The translations under genes were made by a program, and so were the position numbers. A stretch of 64,000 bases of DNA, taken from NCBI GenBank assembly GCA_027924585.1, contig BSBM01000608.1, positions 11,568,501 to 11,632,500 on the forward strand. The letters run 5' to 3'. The stretch is from Larix kaempferi. Taxonomy: Eukaryota > Streptophyta > Pinopsida > Pinales > Pinaceae. Shown piece by piece: positions 54,872-64,000 of the stretch. The notes under the pieces are model-generated. The model searched no databases and had not been told where the DNA came from. It saw only the letters and a list, made by a program, of their open reading frames with translations. Numbering within the stretch: position 1 is the first letter of the stretch; each line of letters opens with the position of its first letter.

Positions 54872-56690
54872 CACTCCATTGAAGTATGGAATGAGTTATT
54901 TTGCACTCGATGCCGTGTCCTGTGGTTGCCTACAAATTTTTTGGGTATCATTTAATACCCAGGTGCCATCGTAAATGCATCATTGTAAATTGGCAAGGTT
55001 GGGCCATCAGTTTCATTCCATGGCTTGCAAGTTGTTGGCTACGTGTTGTTGGTTTCCAATTAATGCCCAGGTAGTAGGTACCATTGATTAATGCATGATT
55101 TTATTTGGAAAGAATCGCCTACTCATAGACTCACCTCATTGAAGTCTGAGCCTGAGGCCTTGAAATCAATATATTCTTATTCAATACAAAATTGGGAAAA
55201 GAAAGAGTGGGAACTTGGAACAAGTTGGAAGTGTGAACTAGAAGTGGAAGTGGAATGTAGACACTAGTCTTGACTCTCCGGAGAACCTTGGCACTAGAAA
55301 GTTGGTCGTGACTCATGACTTGTGAGAACAATAGAATCAGGCTGCAACAGAGCACAAGAGACTTGAGAGAACAATCCGTTTTCCCGTCGTCCAATGTTCC
55401 TTCACTGAACCTTGCATGGTTAGTACATTACGAAATTCCTCTATTGTAGGTCTGAATCCTGATAATGATAATCAAAATAATTATGCATTCAACCCCATAA
55501 CCACTCATCAAATATATTTTTAAATTCCTCGAATAAAATACCCCTCTAGTATTTTTATTCAAAGCAGAGGAATTCAATTTTGCAGACAACTGTATACAAT
55601 GGGTTCTTCGAAAAACACCATGTCTACCCTTATTTCAAGCCCTTATTTAATATGAACCCCAATTTGCTTGAGGTGGATCCATTATTTTGGCCATGGAAAC
55701 CCATTGGAAACGCCTTTCGCAATCATGATCATTGACAATGTGCTTCTTGGAGTGGTTAATGCTGCCATCGTTAATACTCCTCTTATTTCTAGGATCACGT
55801 AACAATGAAAAGGATGCCTAATTGTAGTTAGTTGAATTGTGGGGAAGCAGTAAATTAATGAATGTTTACTAAGACTAGGATTTGATTCTAGGTGCGCCCT
55901 TGTGTTCATCTGAATTTTACATTAAAATTATCAAATCCACTAGCCCTGACTTCAGGATTTCAATAACCTATAGGGCTATAAAACAATGAGGGTGCTTTTC
56001 CTATCTTAAAAAAACATAAAAAAGGGTCGTTAGCAATGGAAAACTGTAAGAACACATCTTCCTTCGTAGATCCTTTTAAATTACACTGAAAATGTTACAA
56101 TATCATTCTCTATGTCATATCCCCTGAAAGGCTGATAGGCTATAGATATTCTTCTAGACCGCAATCCCTCTATTTGGAGGTTTGATGCCATATGAGTTTA
56201 TATCCTATGTAATATCCCTACCGAGAATGCCTTCAAAAGCTCTGATTATTGTTCAGCTTCAAATATTCAAGCCTTCCCCACCCTCTTTAGCGATAATGAA
56301 CAACCAAATCTCTTAAAACAATGAAGAGTCGAATTCCTAAGTAAAAACTATAATTTTAAACTTCAATTTACAAAAATGGTTACATATCAAACCCATGTTC
56401 TAAGTCGGTGGGTAATTGGTATCAAATATTTCATGTATATCTTTCTGGAAATATAATTATCTCTCGTGTTTGTACAAATTTTTCCTGCAAGAATATGAAA
56501 TTTGAGGTTTTTGTTTATTGAAAAAATGAATTCACATATAACACCATGTTTGAGATCAATTTTGGAATAACTTATGTAATATTAATACCGCTTTACTAAC
56601 ATATTAGAATGCATGGAATTATATCATAATATTGCACAAATAAAATTCATTTAGAATTATTCATAGTATTGAGTGTTAAGTAATATATGT
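54872..56690. other. Unassigned AT-rich DNA
   Basis: No gene, LTR or array recognised. Minus-strand open frames at 55131-55394 and 55682-55909 have no motif. Confidence 0.5.
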
Positions 56691-56692
56691 GG

Positions 56693-56815
56693 GTTGGGTT
56701 GCGGTCTAGTGGTAAATTATTGAAAATTTACCACAACTACATGTAAGTTTGATTCTTAACACATTGCATGTTATTGAGGTTATACCTAAAAATCCATAAA
56801 AAAAAAAAACATTTC
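56693..56815 (+). mobile_element. SINE-like candidate with tRNA-type promoter boxes
   Basis: GGTTGCGGTCTAGTGGTAAA resembles a pol III A box and AAGTTTGATTCTTA, about 40 bp further on, resembles a B box. The unit ends in a run of twelve A (56798-56810). That layout is that of a tRNA-derived SINE of about 115 bp. The boxes are degenerate and I found no convincing target-site duplication, so this is only a candidate. Confidence 0.35.
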
Positions 56816-57790
56816 AGGGTTTCATTACCTCTCTCTAACCATAAAATTGTTTTTTAAAAGAAATGTGAAGACGTAGAGAGATTTAGATAAGAGGATATCA
56901 TAGAATTACTCATAGCAAGAAAAGCTACTTTAGAAGTAAAGGAAGATTCTATCAAAATATTACCCTAAAAATTCTAGATATATTAATGGATATAATATTT
57001 GTGTATATTCCTTGGGCATTTAAATCTATTTCTATAAGTAGTAAAATACTTTGGTGCTACAAGTAGAACGCTTTGGTTAAACTTCTTCCAACTTCTTCCT
57101 TATTGTAATTTGTAGGATTACTTATTTCTTCCACTTCTCACTTTTCTACAAAGGCTAAGAAGTAAAGCATGACTAGTTTCATAGTTTGCACATGAGTTGT
57201 TGGTTCAAGAAGAAATACTCTTTGAAATCCAATTTGTAACAAATGGATACTTCTATTGAAATATTACATTATGAATTATCAATATTCAAATTACTATAAG
57301 ACTAGTAACTATTTGTTGGGCTTGTGATTTGGTTTCTTAAATGTAGTGCAATATTATTTTATATTCTGTTAATTGTAATGTTGTGTGATTTCTCTATTAT
57401 TTTATTCTATAATATGTATGTTCGACTATTCAAATTTAAAGCACAATACTAATTATATAATAAATTCATTATGGTTCTATAAGTAAATTAATCCTGAATC
57501 AATCTGCTAACTCTTATCTCTTAGATCAAACAATCAATATTTTGAGAACTGTTTGAAAAGAAAGAACACATAAAATTTGAATATTTTAATGCCCCTCAAA
57601 GAGATTTCATTGATTACATAGTTCTATAACATCAATTATCCATCAAATAATTGCAAAGCCAAAAGTTTCATACTTCAAGCACAAAAAACTCTATATTTAA
57701 ATAGTTTTACAACACCTTGTTGTAGTTAAGTGGATTGCATAGTTACCAGCGATACATTATATATAATAAAAAAGAAAGTATATAGATAGG
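56816..57790. other. Unassigned AT-rich DNA
   Basis: Nothing recognised. Confidence 0.5.
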
Positions 57791-57799
57791 AACAAAAGA

Positions 57800-58067
57800 T
57801 AAGTAATGGTAGCAGAGTCAACAAGTATTCTATTACTCAGGACCAAGTACAATACAATACAATGTCTCGGTGCCGCTTGTATCCGGCTCGCCAACCTATA
57901 TATATAGTTTACAGATGGTTACATAATGACCTGTCGGTTCAATAACCGACGTGACTAACTGAATCGACATGTGGTGATCGACACGATGGTTTGACATGTT
58001 CTATGAAGTGGTCGAATGGAGGACCTAGCCAGGAGGGCGAACTAGGCTCCTCCAACATCTCCCCCAC
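57800..58067 (-). repeat. LTR end and polypurine tract of an LTR element, left boundary uncertain
   Basis: Minus-strand GTGGGGGAGA (58058-58067) is followed by TGTTGGAGG, the usual polypurine tract/LTR junction. The LTR continues to the left with a TATA-type box CTATATATATAGG at about 57895-57907. The inner end of the LTR was not located; about 57800 is a guess. The internal side (58068-59250) has no recognisable pol, so the family (copia or gypsy) cannot be set. Confidence 0.5.
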
Positions 58068-59250
58068 GAAAAAGACCTTTATTCATCCTACTAAAGAAAT
58101 TAGAAAATAACTGGAGCTAGATGAGCATATGGAATTCACTGTGGTTTGTCTTGTAATTAAGTGTAGACAGTTGATGACTCTGAGCTGGTACCGACTACTC
58201 CCTTGGCTGGAAATGGGTCGTCAAGTCTGGAAATGTGTCCATTTAGGTAGAATAAGCTGACAGCATGGTCTGGTACTAAAAAAACATTCGACGGCCGCAA
58301 CAGTGCATGTTGTCTTAGAGAAAAAAGCGTCCAAGAAAATAGTTACTGGGTCTGCTAATCTTCCTATGTCCACTCCAGCTTGCATACGAATCAGTTATTG
58401 AAATAATAGTGATGGAAACATGATTGGTGCTAAGGAACATAATGAAAAATCCTGGTCTTGGGACTTCGAGAGTACTCGAAATGCTCATATATCATGGTGT
58501 GGTGAGGATTTGTTAGGGATCCGATGTCAAAATACTCATATATCACGAGGAGAACTGTGGAGTGATCATATTACTCAAGCATTTCTGATAAAACAACAAA
58601 GGATAGAGAATAGAGGCAGTAAAGAAAAATGCCATGGATTTCCCGAAGATTTCAGTTTGCTGCGATATGGGGCATCGTTAGCCTATATATAGTGAGTGTC
58701 CAATGAGTTGATGGATTCACTTGGATGTGACATATGGGGAATGATAATTATCACAGTATGGTGAGATGGAGGTCATATATATCATCTATAGTGACAACAT
58801 ATTTTGCTGGAGTAATCGTACATGTATCACTCCGATCGATTCCTTGAAAATGGTTTGTACGCTGGCATGGTGGTGATCCTGACGATGCTAATGGTAAATG
58901 ATGGCTTGTATCACTTGTGTGAAGAAAATAATCTCATCATGCTTCAGTCGAAATTATGTCTTGTCACGAACAATTGATTAGTGATGATGATAATTTAGTC
59001 AACGTATTGTTGGTCAGATTTGTTTCAGTTCGGTGGAGCATATTTGTTTTATCATTCTCTTTGTCAGTCTGTTCCACTTTGTCTATAATTAATTTTTTTT
59101 TTCTCCCCACATTCCTTTATCTCATGTTCTTTTATCATTTATTCATGCTCATTATCGTTCTATGCATGTATCAACTACAAGACATGACCCAAACACTAGT
59201 ACTTCTTATCTTTCCAATCATAAAACATCTAACAAACCAAAATAACAGTT
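58068..59250. other. Probable internal DNA of the LTR element, non-coding
   Basis: There is no reverse transcriptase, integrase or gag motif on either strand. A repeated ATACTCATATATCA(C/T) phrase occurs near 58480-58545. The open frames at 58420-58692 and 58956-59252 have no motif. Confidence 0.45.
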
Positions 59251-59254
59251 GACA

Positions 59255-59440
59255 CTAATATTTTTGGTGCTAAAGTGAAGAAGAGATTTGGATAAACATA
59301 GTTAAAATAATATGAGATGTGCTTTACATTATGTTCTCACATGAAAATGAAGAAATGAGGAATACTCAGAAGAATAAATGCAAAATTTCAAATGGAAGAT
59401 ATTTCATGCAATTGCGACAATAAAAAGAAAATGTCTTGAA
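59255..59440 (+). repeat. Dispersed repeat, copy 2
   Basis: Partner of 54690-54870. Lies about 380 bp upstream of the TATA box of the gene-like copy at 59973. Confidence 0.5.
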
Positions 59441-59817
59441 ATCAGTAACAGGGCGGTTTTTGTAAGAGGTTTGTGGATCAATGGTTCAGATCAAAGAAGC
59501 GATGAGATTGACGGGGGATATAGTTTTCACTAGAGAAAAAAGAGGGGAATTTAAAACATAATAAATTTACCGAAATAACCCTTAACTTAATGTTAAAGCG
59601 AGAAAGAGATCAACGGTCATCCATCAATAAAAAAGAATATCAATAGATCACAAGGATTTTGCATCACCAACTTGCACGAACAAAGGAAATGGTGAGTGGT
59701 TGCGAAATCTAAAACCACTTGCCACATGTCGATACAGTTCCATTTCGCTGGTTGAAAAAGTGGTAAAGGAAACCACCTTCTAGGGCTGCGAAACCACTTT
59801 GGGGGGTTATAAAAGAC

Positions 59818-59825
59818 AAAGTGCA
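59818..59825 (+). promoter_or_regulatory. TATA box of the gene-like repeat, second locus
   Basis: TATAAAAG follows GCGAAACCACTTTGGGG and precedes ACGTCACTTGTC (59834-59845), with the ATG at 59973. The same order and spacing occur on the minus strand at 24524-24365. Upstream AAACCAC motifs (near 59714, 59769 and 59790) may be binding sites; that is inference. Confidence 0.6.
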
Positions 59826-59972
59826 TGAGATAAACGTCACTTGTCATTTGGCGTTGAATGGTTTGGATGTGTCACGTGCAGTTGGAACACGACAGAGAAG
59901 ACCTCTTGTCCAACTCACATATTTCCAAGTAGGATTTCAAGACTCTTACATATATTTCATACACTTATTTCA

Positions 59973-60323
59973 ATGGAAAATCAGAGTGAAGTAGGGGTTC
60001 AAAGTGGGGAATGTGAAAAATTGGAGGAAGTTCTTGAAGACAGGGACGGGGATGTGTTTGAAATGATTATGAATAGAAACACAGTTAAAGAGATTCAAAA
60101 TAGGTTGGGGTATTTGCAGAAGCAGGGTATAGATGTACATAACATTCATAAGTTTCATTTTATTCACTTTTGTCTAGAACAAACCCTAGGTTTCCCGGAA
60201 TTTGTTTCCTAGTGTGTCCAAAATTATTCCCAAGATGAAAGAGTCGTCATGGATTCGAAAAGACTGAAAATCCGGTTTCCTATGAATTCCTCAGTGATTA
60301 ATAAATCCATATGTTTATATTGA
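59973..60323 (+). pseudogene. Gene-like repeat family, N-terminal copy
   Basis: From ATG 59973 one forward frame reads about 116 codons to a stop at 60321-60323, with a single in-frame TAG at 60210-60212. Motifs are EKLEEVLEDRDGDVFEMI, FIHFCLEQTLGFPEFVS and, after the TAG, QNYSQDERVVMDSKRL. These match the start of the minus-strand copy (22526-24365), where the residue at the TAG is Trp (HFPEFVGWC), consistent with a TGG-to-TAG change. The body of the protein is missing, and the frame ends within one copy of a 30-bp repeat (60302-60331). Because the promoter is also conserved, the family was once transcribed from its own promoter. Confidence 0.65.
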
Positions 60324-60991
60324 AATGGTACTACTTTAGATGGTGCAAAATTCATTAGCTTTACCTTTTTTTTAGGAGTTACCATCTGTAATTCTGACAG
60401 AACACACTATTTCCAGAAAATCTGAATTTGGAGGAAGATTTGTATCGACCCATGATATGTATCCTAAACCTAACTTTTGAAACATATCATCCACTCCACT
60501 CTGTCTCTTCATTTATGGAAGCTTTTCTTTGAGACCTTGTATTCTTGGGTAGTTTTACAAAATATGCTTCAGAAACAGAGTCAACACGATCTGTATGCCT
60601 AATATATATGTGTGAAATTGATGCCGTTTTCCTTCATTTGTGGGCCAAATTTTGAAATGCAAGGTTTCTTTTCTTCTTTTGGATGAATCTTTTACTTATA
60701 GATTTCCTTTTCTTTTTATCTTCAACTTCCAAGTGTTCAATCTCTTGGATTTTGTGACTCACTTTGTCTTCTATCGAGATTTCTGCACCACAATGGTTTC
60801 ATCTTCTTCACTATCATCATCATATTCATCATCGTCTATGGTGGAACTCTAATATAGGTCAAAATATTCATCGCCACTTGGTGATATTTTAACCCTTTTA
60901 TTGCATGATTTCTTGCTTTTTCCCTCGATGTTTGTGCTCTTCCATTGGATTTACTATAACTTAAATCCATATGTTTATATTGAAATGGTAC
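60302..60991 (+). repeat. 30-bp direct repeat, 660 bp apart
   Basis: TAAATCCATATGTTTATATT plus GAAATGGTAC occurs at 60302-60331 and again, apparently without mismatch, at 60962-60991. The 630 bp between have no LTR, inverted ends or clear coding sequence; a minus-strand stretch near 60790-60840 is Asp/Glu-rich. Confidence 0.8.
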
Positions 60992-61093
60992 CATTAATAT
61001 CCTTAATATCCGTTTATACAATCTTTAAACTAACTTTAAAAATCAAATATTCCACATGTCACAATCTGAGCATTCCATGTGTCACCTTGGAAA

Positions 61094-61765
61094 CTAGATA
61101 TTGACATTTTAACAACAAAATTTATAGAAATTTTGATTCAAAGAGTTTGTTGGCAAGTCAAAATTTTGTCAGAGAAAGAGAGGTCGCTCTTTCCTCAGGT
61201 TGTTATATTTTCGGGTGTTGGAAGTATATGCAGAGGAGAAAGAGCGTCTGCTCCTTCCTCCTGGGATGTTTTTTAGGAGTGGAGAAAGTAGATATCGACA
61301 CTCTAAACACAAATTTCATAGGAACATTGCTTCGCACAGTTTGATGGCAAGTGAAAATATTCTCGGAGAAAGAGCAGCCGCTCTTTCTTCAAGTTGTTCT
61401 ATTTTTACAATTCCCTCATAAATGAAGGGGCGACTGACCCTTCTTCTGCATAGTATTCTTTTCATAATAATTCTAGACTGCAAGAAGGGTAGGTCGATCC
61501 TTCTTGTGTTTTTCGTTCTTGATATAGGTGAATTGTTGGATATAGGTGTCAACAATTATCTACTAAACGAAGGGGCAACCGATCCTTCTTGCCGAAAAAT
61601 GGAAGTTGGGACAAACATTTTTTATATGTTATAACTTAGCTGACATCCATATCCATACTATATACAGCGGAAGTCAGAAGTCGATAATTGTTGTCCTAGC
61701 CTTCGTAGATTAAATATTTTTACATTTCTCTCGTAAATGAAGGGTCGGACGACCCTTCTTATGCT
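61094..61765. repeat. Cluster of seven short CG-centred hairpins in degenerate repeats
   Basis: Seven near-palindromes stand at 61171, 61233, 61365, 61423, 61481, 61568 and 61736. The early ones are GAGAAAGAG...CTCTTTC, the later ones AAGAAGGG...CCCTTCTT. Loops are short and usually contain CG (AGGTCG, GCGACTG, GCAACCG); the last has the perfect arms GAAGGGTCG/CGACCCTTC. The first four lie in two diverged units offset by about 194 bp. Non-coding as far as can be seen: open frames of 65-79 codons appear in every direction because the motif lacks stops. Confidence 0.8.
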
Positions 61766-61781
61766 CAGTATTCTTCCAGTG

Positions 61782-62705
61782 TGTTACAGAGAAAAAATTC
61801 CTATGGCTTGGGGTAGACCACAACAGACAGATGACTACCACAAATCAACTCAATGCCCAATGCATGCAATATAAATGTAAATGCTAAGAAGAGGAATAAA
61901 GACCAACCTTCAACCAGACATTTGATGTAGATCCTTGTTGAGCTTTCCAATCACCACACTTGAACCTGTAACTTAGTCTCAACAATAAACACAAGCAAGT
62001 GCATATGATATATGAAAGTTGTTAGCATAAACAATAGCATAGTCCATTATATATGTAAGAAAATGTACCCAATGATAATAAACCATTCACAACATCAATT
62101 GGACGAGAAAATGAGTATTTATATTAATATGAACAAGAAGTACATGATACAACCTCTTTCTGGAAACTCATATGAACCAAGAACTAGGTCCCTCCACTTC
62201 AATCTCCCATGCAGTGGAAAACTCACGAGAAAAGGAATGAGTCCTTCACAAGATATGGAACAGTTTGGTAGGTGAACATAAAGGGTTCACAACAACTAGG
62301 ATCAATGGATGTAGACTCAAGATATGGAAAAAATCCAATAGAGTTTCAATGCTCTCTCCTTCTAATCCTTCCATGCACCATAAGATCTCAATATATAACC
62401 CTCGAAAGGTAGGTGAAAGGTCGAATAGAGTCATTTCAGGATACATGGAGGGACAAAGGTCACAATGGCCGCTTTTTGGAGTGAAAAATAGAGTTTTTAC
62501 TATTATTTACCAAAAAGTCGATGTACGCTGGGTGTTGTGATGCAGCTAGCGTATACGTGAGGTGTAATGAAGTAGCTCACATACAAGAGGAAAAAGAGGG
62601 AAAAAGGGGTTCAATGGGAACCACAAGTATGGTTTTGAGTCTATAAATAGGTAAGGGAATCCAAAGAGTATAAATGCTTACAAGGTGGAAAAATATGCTG
62701 TAACA
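61782..62705 (-). repeat. 3' LTR of gypsy element C
   Basis: 924 bp, with perfect 8-bp inverted ends TGTTACAG...CTGTAACA on plus. It is followed by GATGCCCCCTAA (62706-62717), which read on the minus strand is a polypurine tract TTAGGGGGCATC of the same form as those of A and B. A TATATA-type box lies on the minus strand near 62392-62397. The second LTR is beyond the window. Confidence 0.65.
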
Positions 62706-64000
62706 GATGCCCCCTAATGTGTGAGGTCATAGAAGGTACTACGATGGCCGAAATACATTATGAATCTCAGAAGTGGAGTGATTGAGACACAAATGGAAGG
62801 AGTATCCCACTTGTCATAGTATAATGATATTTCTGAATACATATAGGTACAATATATAGCAATCTGATACAATGGCCATGAATAGGAAGTACATAGTGAT
62901 TACATGTCGTGAGTGGTCATAGCCATGACCCAATATACAGTAAGATATGGTCTCCTGCTGAAGACGAAACAACTGATGCAAACTAAAGGTACAAACTACT
63001 GATGTATGATATTGATCTCTCATAAGTAAAATCACGATCACCAGTAGCATACTGAATGCCACTTACATTTGGGGTCTTCTACACAAATCATCTATGGTGC
63101 ATCCCCTATCAAGTGAATGAAGGTGTTGATGTCGAACCTAATGTGGCATCATCTGATTACCGATCACTGATGTATACCATTAACAGACGCAAGATAACCC
63201 ACCAATAATGAAAATGGGAATCAAGGAACATAGCACATTCACCAAGTGTGAATAGAGGTGTTGAGGTCGAACACTTGATGAATCCATCGATCAGGGGACA
63301 TTGATGAATTCCCAATATGACGATGGTGAGAGAACCTACCACTAATGACTGCAATCCTCAAGGTACTCAACATAATCTAAGTCTCGATTCCAGAATAAAT
63401 GAGTTGGAGTTGACGGAATGAGACTCACTGGAAGGAGGGCATTAATGGATCCCCCATCAACTAGCACGAGGTAGCATCTACGCTGAAATATTTGAAAGAA
63501 ATCAGACTAACAGATCGAACTGTAAGGGATGGCTGACATGCAATAGTCAAGAAATATGAGGAGTGGCCAACTCTAGTTTCAATACTTCCTTTGAACAAGA
63601 GCATGAGCAGATGGATAGACTCAAGCAACACAGACTCAAGTACTAGATGGTAATAATACTTTGTCATGCAGGAGGAATACACAAAGGCTCCATAATGATT
63701 GAAAGCTTAACTAGCCGGTGGAGTAAGATTTGAGAAATGAGTACAACTCCGAAGGTCCTACTAATGTCTCGACTCATGGTGAATGAAGTGGAGATGAATG
63801 CTTTGTTCAAATGCGACACGATAACTACCAATAAGAGGTAGTAAAGATTCTCCCATCTAGATTTTTCATTTATATGATTTTTTTTTGTCTTTTTCATATT
63901 CTAAAGCTTGAAAAAGCCTAAAATTGGTTATGGTACAAAAGTGAGGGAATGAGTGTCAAGTGCAAGAAAACTAGTTCCAAGCAGTGGAACATACTTATGA
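62706..64000 (-). mobile_element. Internal tail of element C, cut by the window edge
   Basis: Non-coding. The first 50 bp match the start of the tail of B, and blocks between about 63120 and 63480 match that of A (29772-30680). Open frames are below 85 codons with no pol motif. Coding parts, if any, lie beyond 64000. Confidence 0.6.

Noticed and set aside
57802-57820. TGGTAGCAGAGTC as a plus-strand primer-binding site
   Set aside because: It resembles a tRNA-Met primer site, but no LTR end (CA) precedes it and the nearby polypurine tract (58058-58067) points to a minus-strand element.
62642-62650. Plus-strand TATAAATAG in the LTR of element C as evidence for plus orientation
   Set aside because: The sequence right of the LTR fits a minus-strand polypurine tract and matches the tails of A and B; the plus-strand TATA-like word is taken as chance.

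Overview
The window is nuclear DNA from a flowering or cone-bearing plant with a large genome. It is AT-rich, has no intact host gene that I can recognise, and is dominated by plant-type Ty1/copia and Ty3/gypsy LTR retrotransposons, some nested inside others. Supporting signs are the TGGTATCAGAGC primer-binding site, TATAAATAG boxes in LTRs, a CACTA-type miniature element and a LINE-like scrap. The size, the deep nesting and the extent of decay would fit a gymnosperm, but that is inference; nothing seen fixes the species.

Layout. 1-10190 is AT-rich and almost featureless apart from a LINE reverse-transcriptase scrap (about 1027-1335) and a 756-bp tandem duplication (1994-3505). At 10192-10514 lies a CACTA-like miniature element, followed by the 3' end of a truncated copia element with its LTR at 11211-11845. 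A decayed coiled-coil reading frame (11889-13260, minus) follows. A complete copia element with a 5-bp target-site duplication (TTGAT) occupies 13893-21337. Its two 552-bp LTRs differ at about four positions, its pol is dead, and about 2.1 kb of stacked minisatellites lies between pol and the 3' LTR.

21340-28745 holds clusters of a CCTCGATCGAGG palindrome, a long hairpin, a decayed gene-like frame (22526-24365, minus) with a recognisable TATA-type promoter, and pieces of other copia elements. From 28746 to 50394 runs an old gypsy element (A, minus strand, target-site duplication ACTAG). It split a coiled-coil reading frame that resumes at 50395 and can be followed to 51162. Inside A sit a 1428-bp solo LTR (30681-32108, duplication GCAAC) and a very young gypsy element (B, 37827-48813, duplication CACAC). 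B carries one long open gag-protease frame (about 1442 residues) that stops just before reverse transcriptase, and it ends in two tandem LTR copies.

51163-61780 is mostly decayed DNA with an (AT)n tract, a 187-residue hypothetical ORF (53013-53576), two more fragments of gene-like families (54469-54671 minus; 59973-60323 plus), a tRNA-like SINE candidate, a copia-type LTR end near 57.8-58.06 kb, and a cluster of seven short hairpins (61171-61765). The window ends inside a third gypsy element (C): LTR 61782-62705 plus the start of its internal region, read on the minus strand.

Nothing here forms an operon or pathway. The working logic is that of mobile elements: the young, intact-looking elements (B and the complete copia) lack a working polymerase and must have been copied by enzymes encoded elsewhere. 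The most novel-looking signals are the gene-like family with a shared promoter at two loci, the minisatellite-filled 3' region of the copia lineage, the tandem LTR of B, and the two clusters of repeated CG-centred palindromes.
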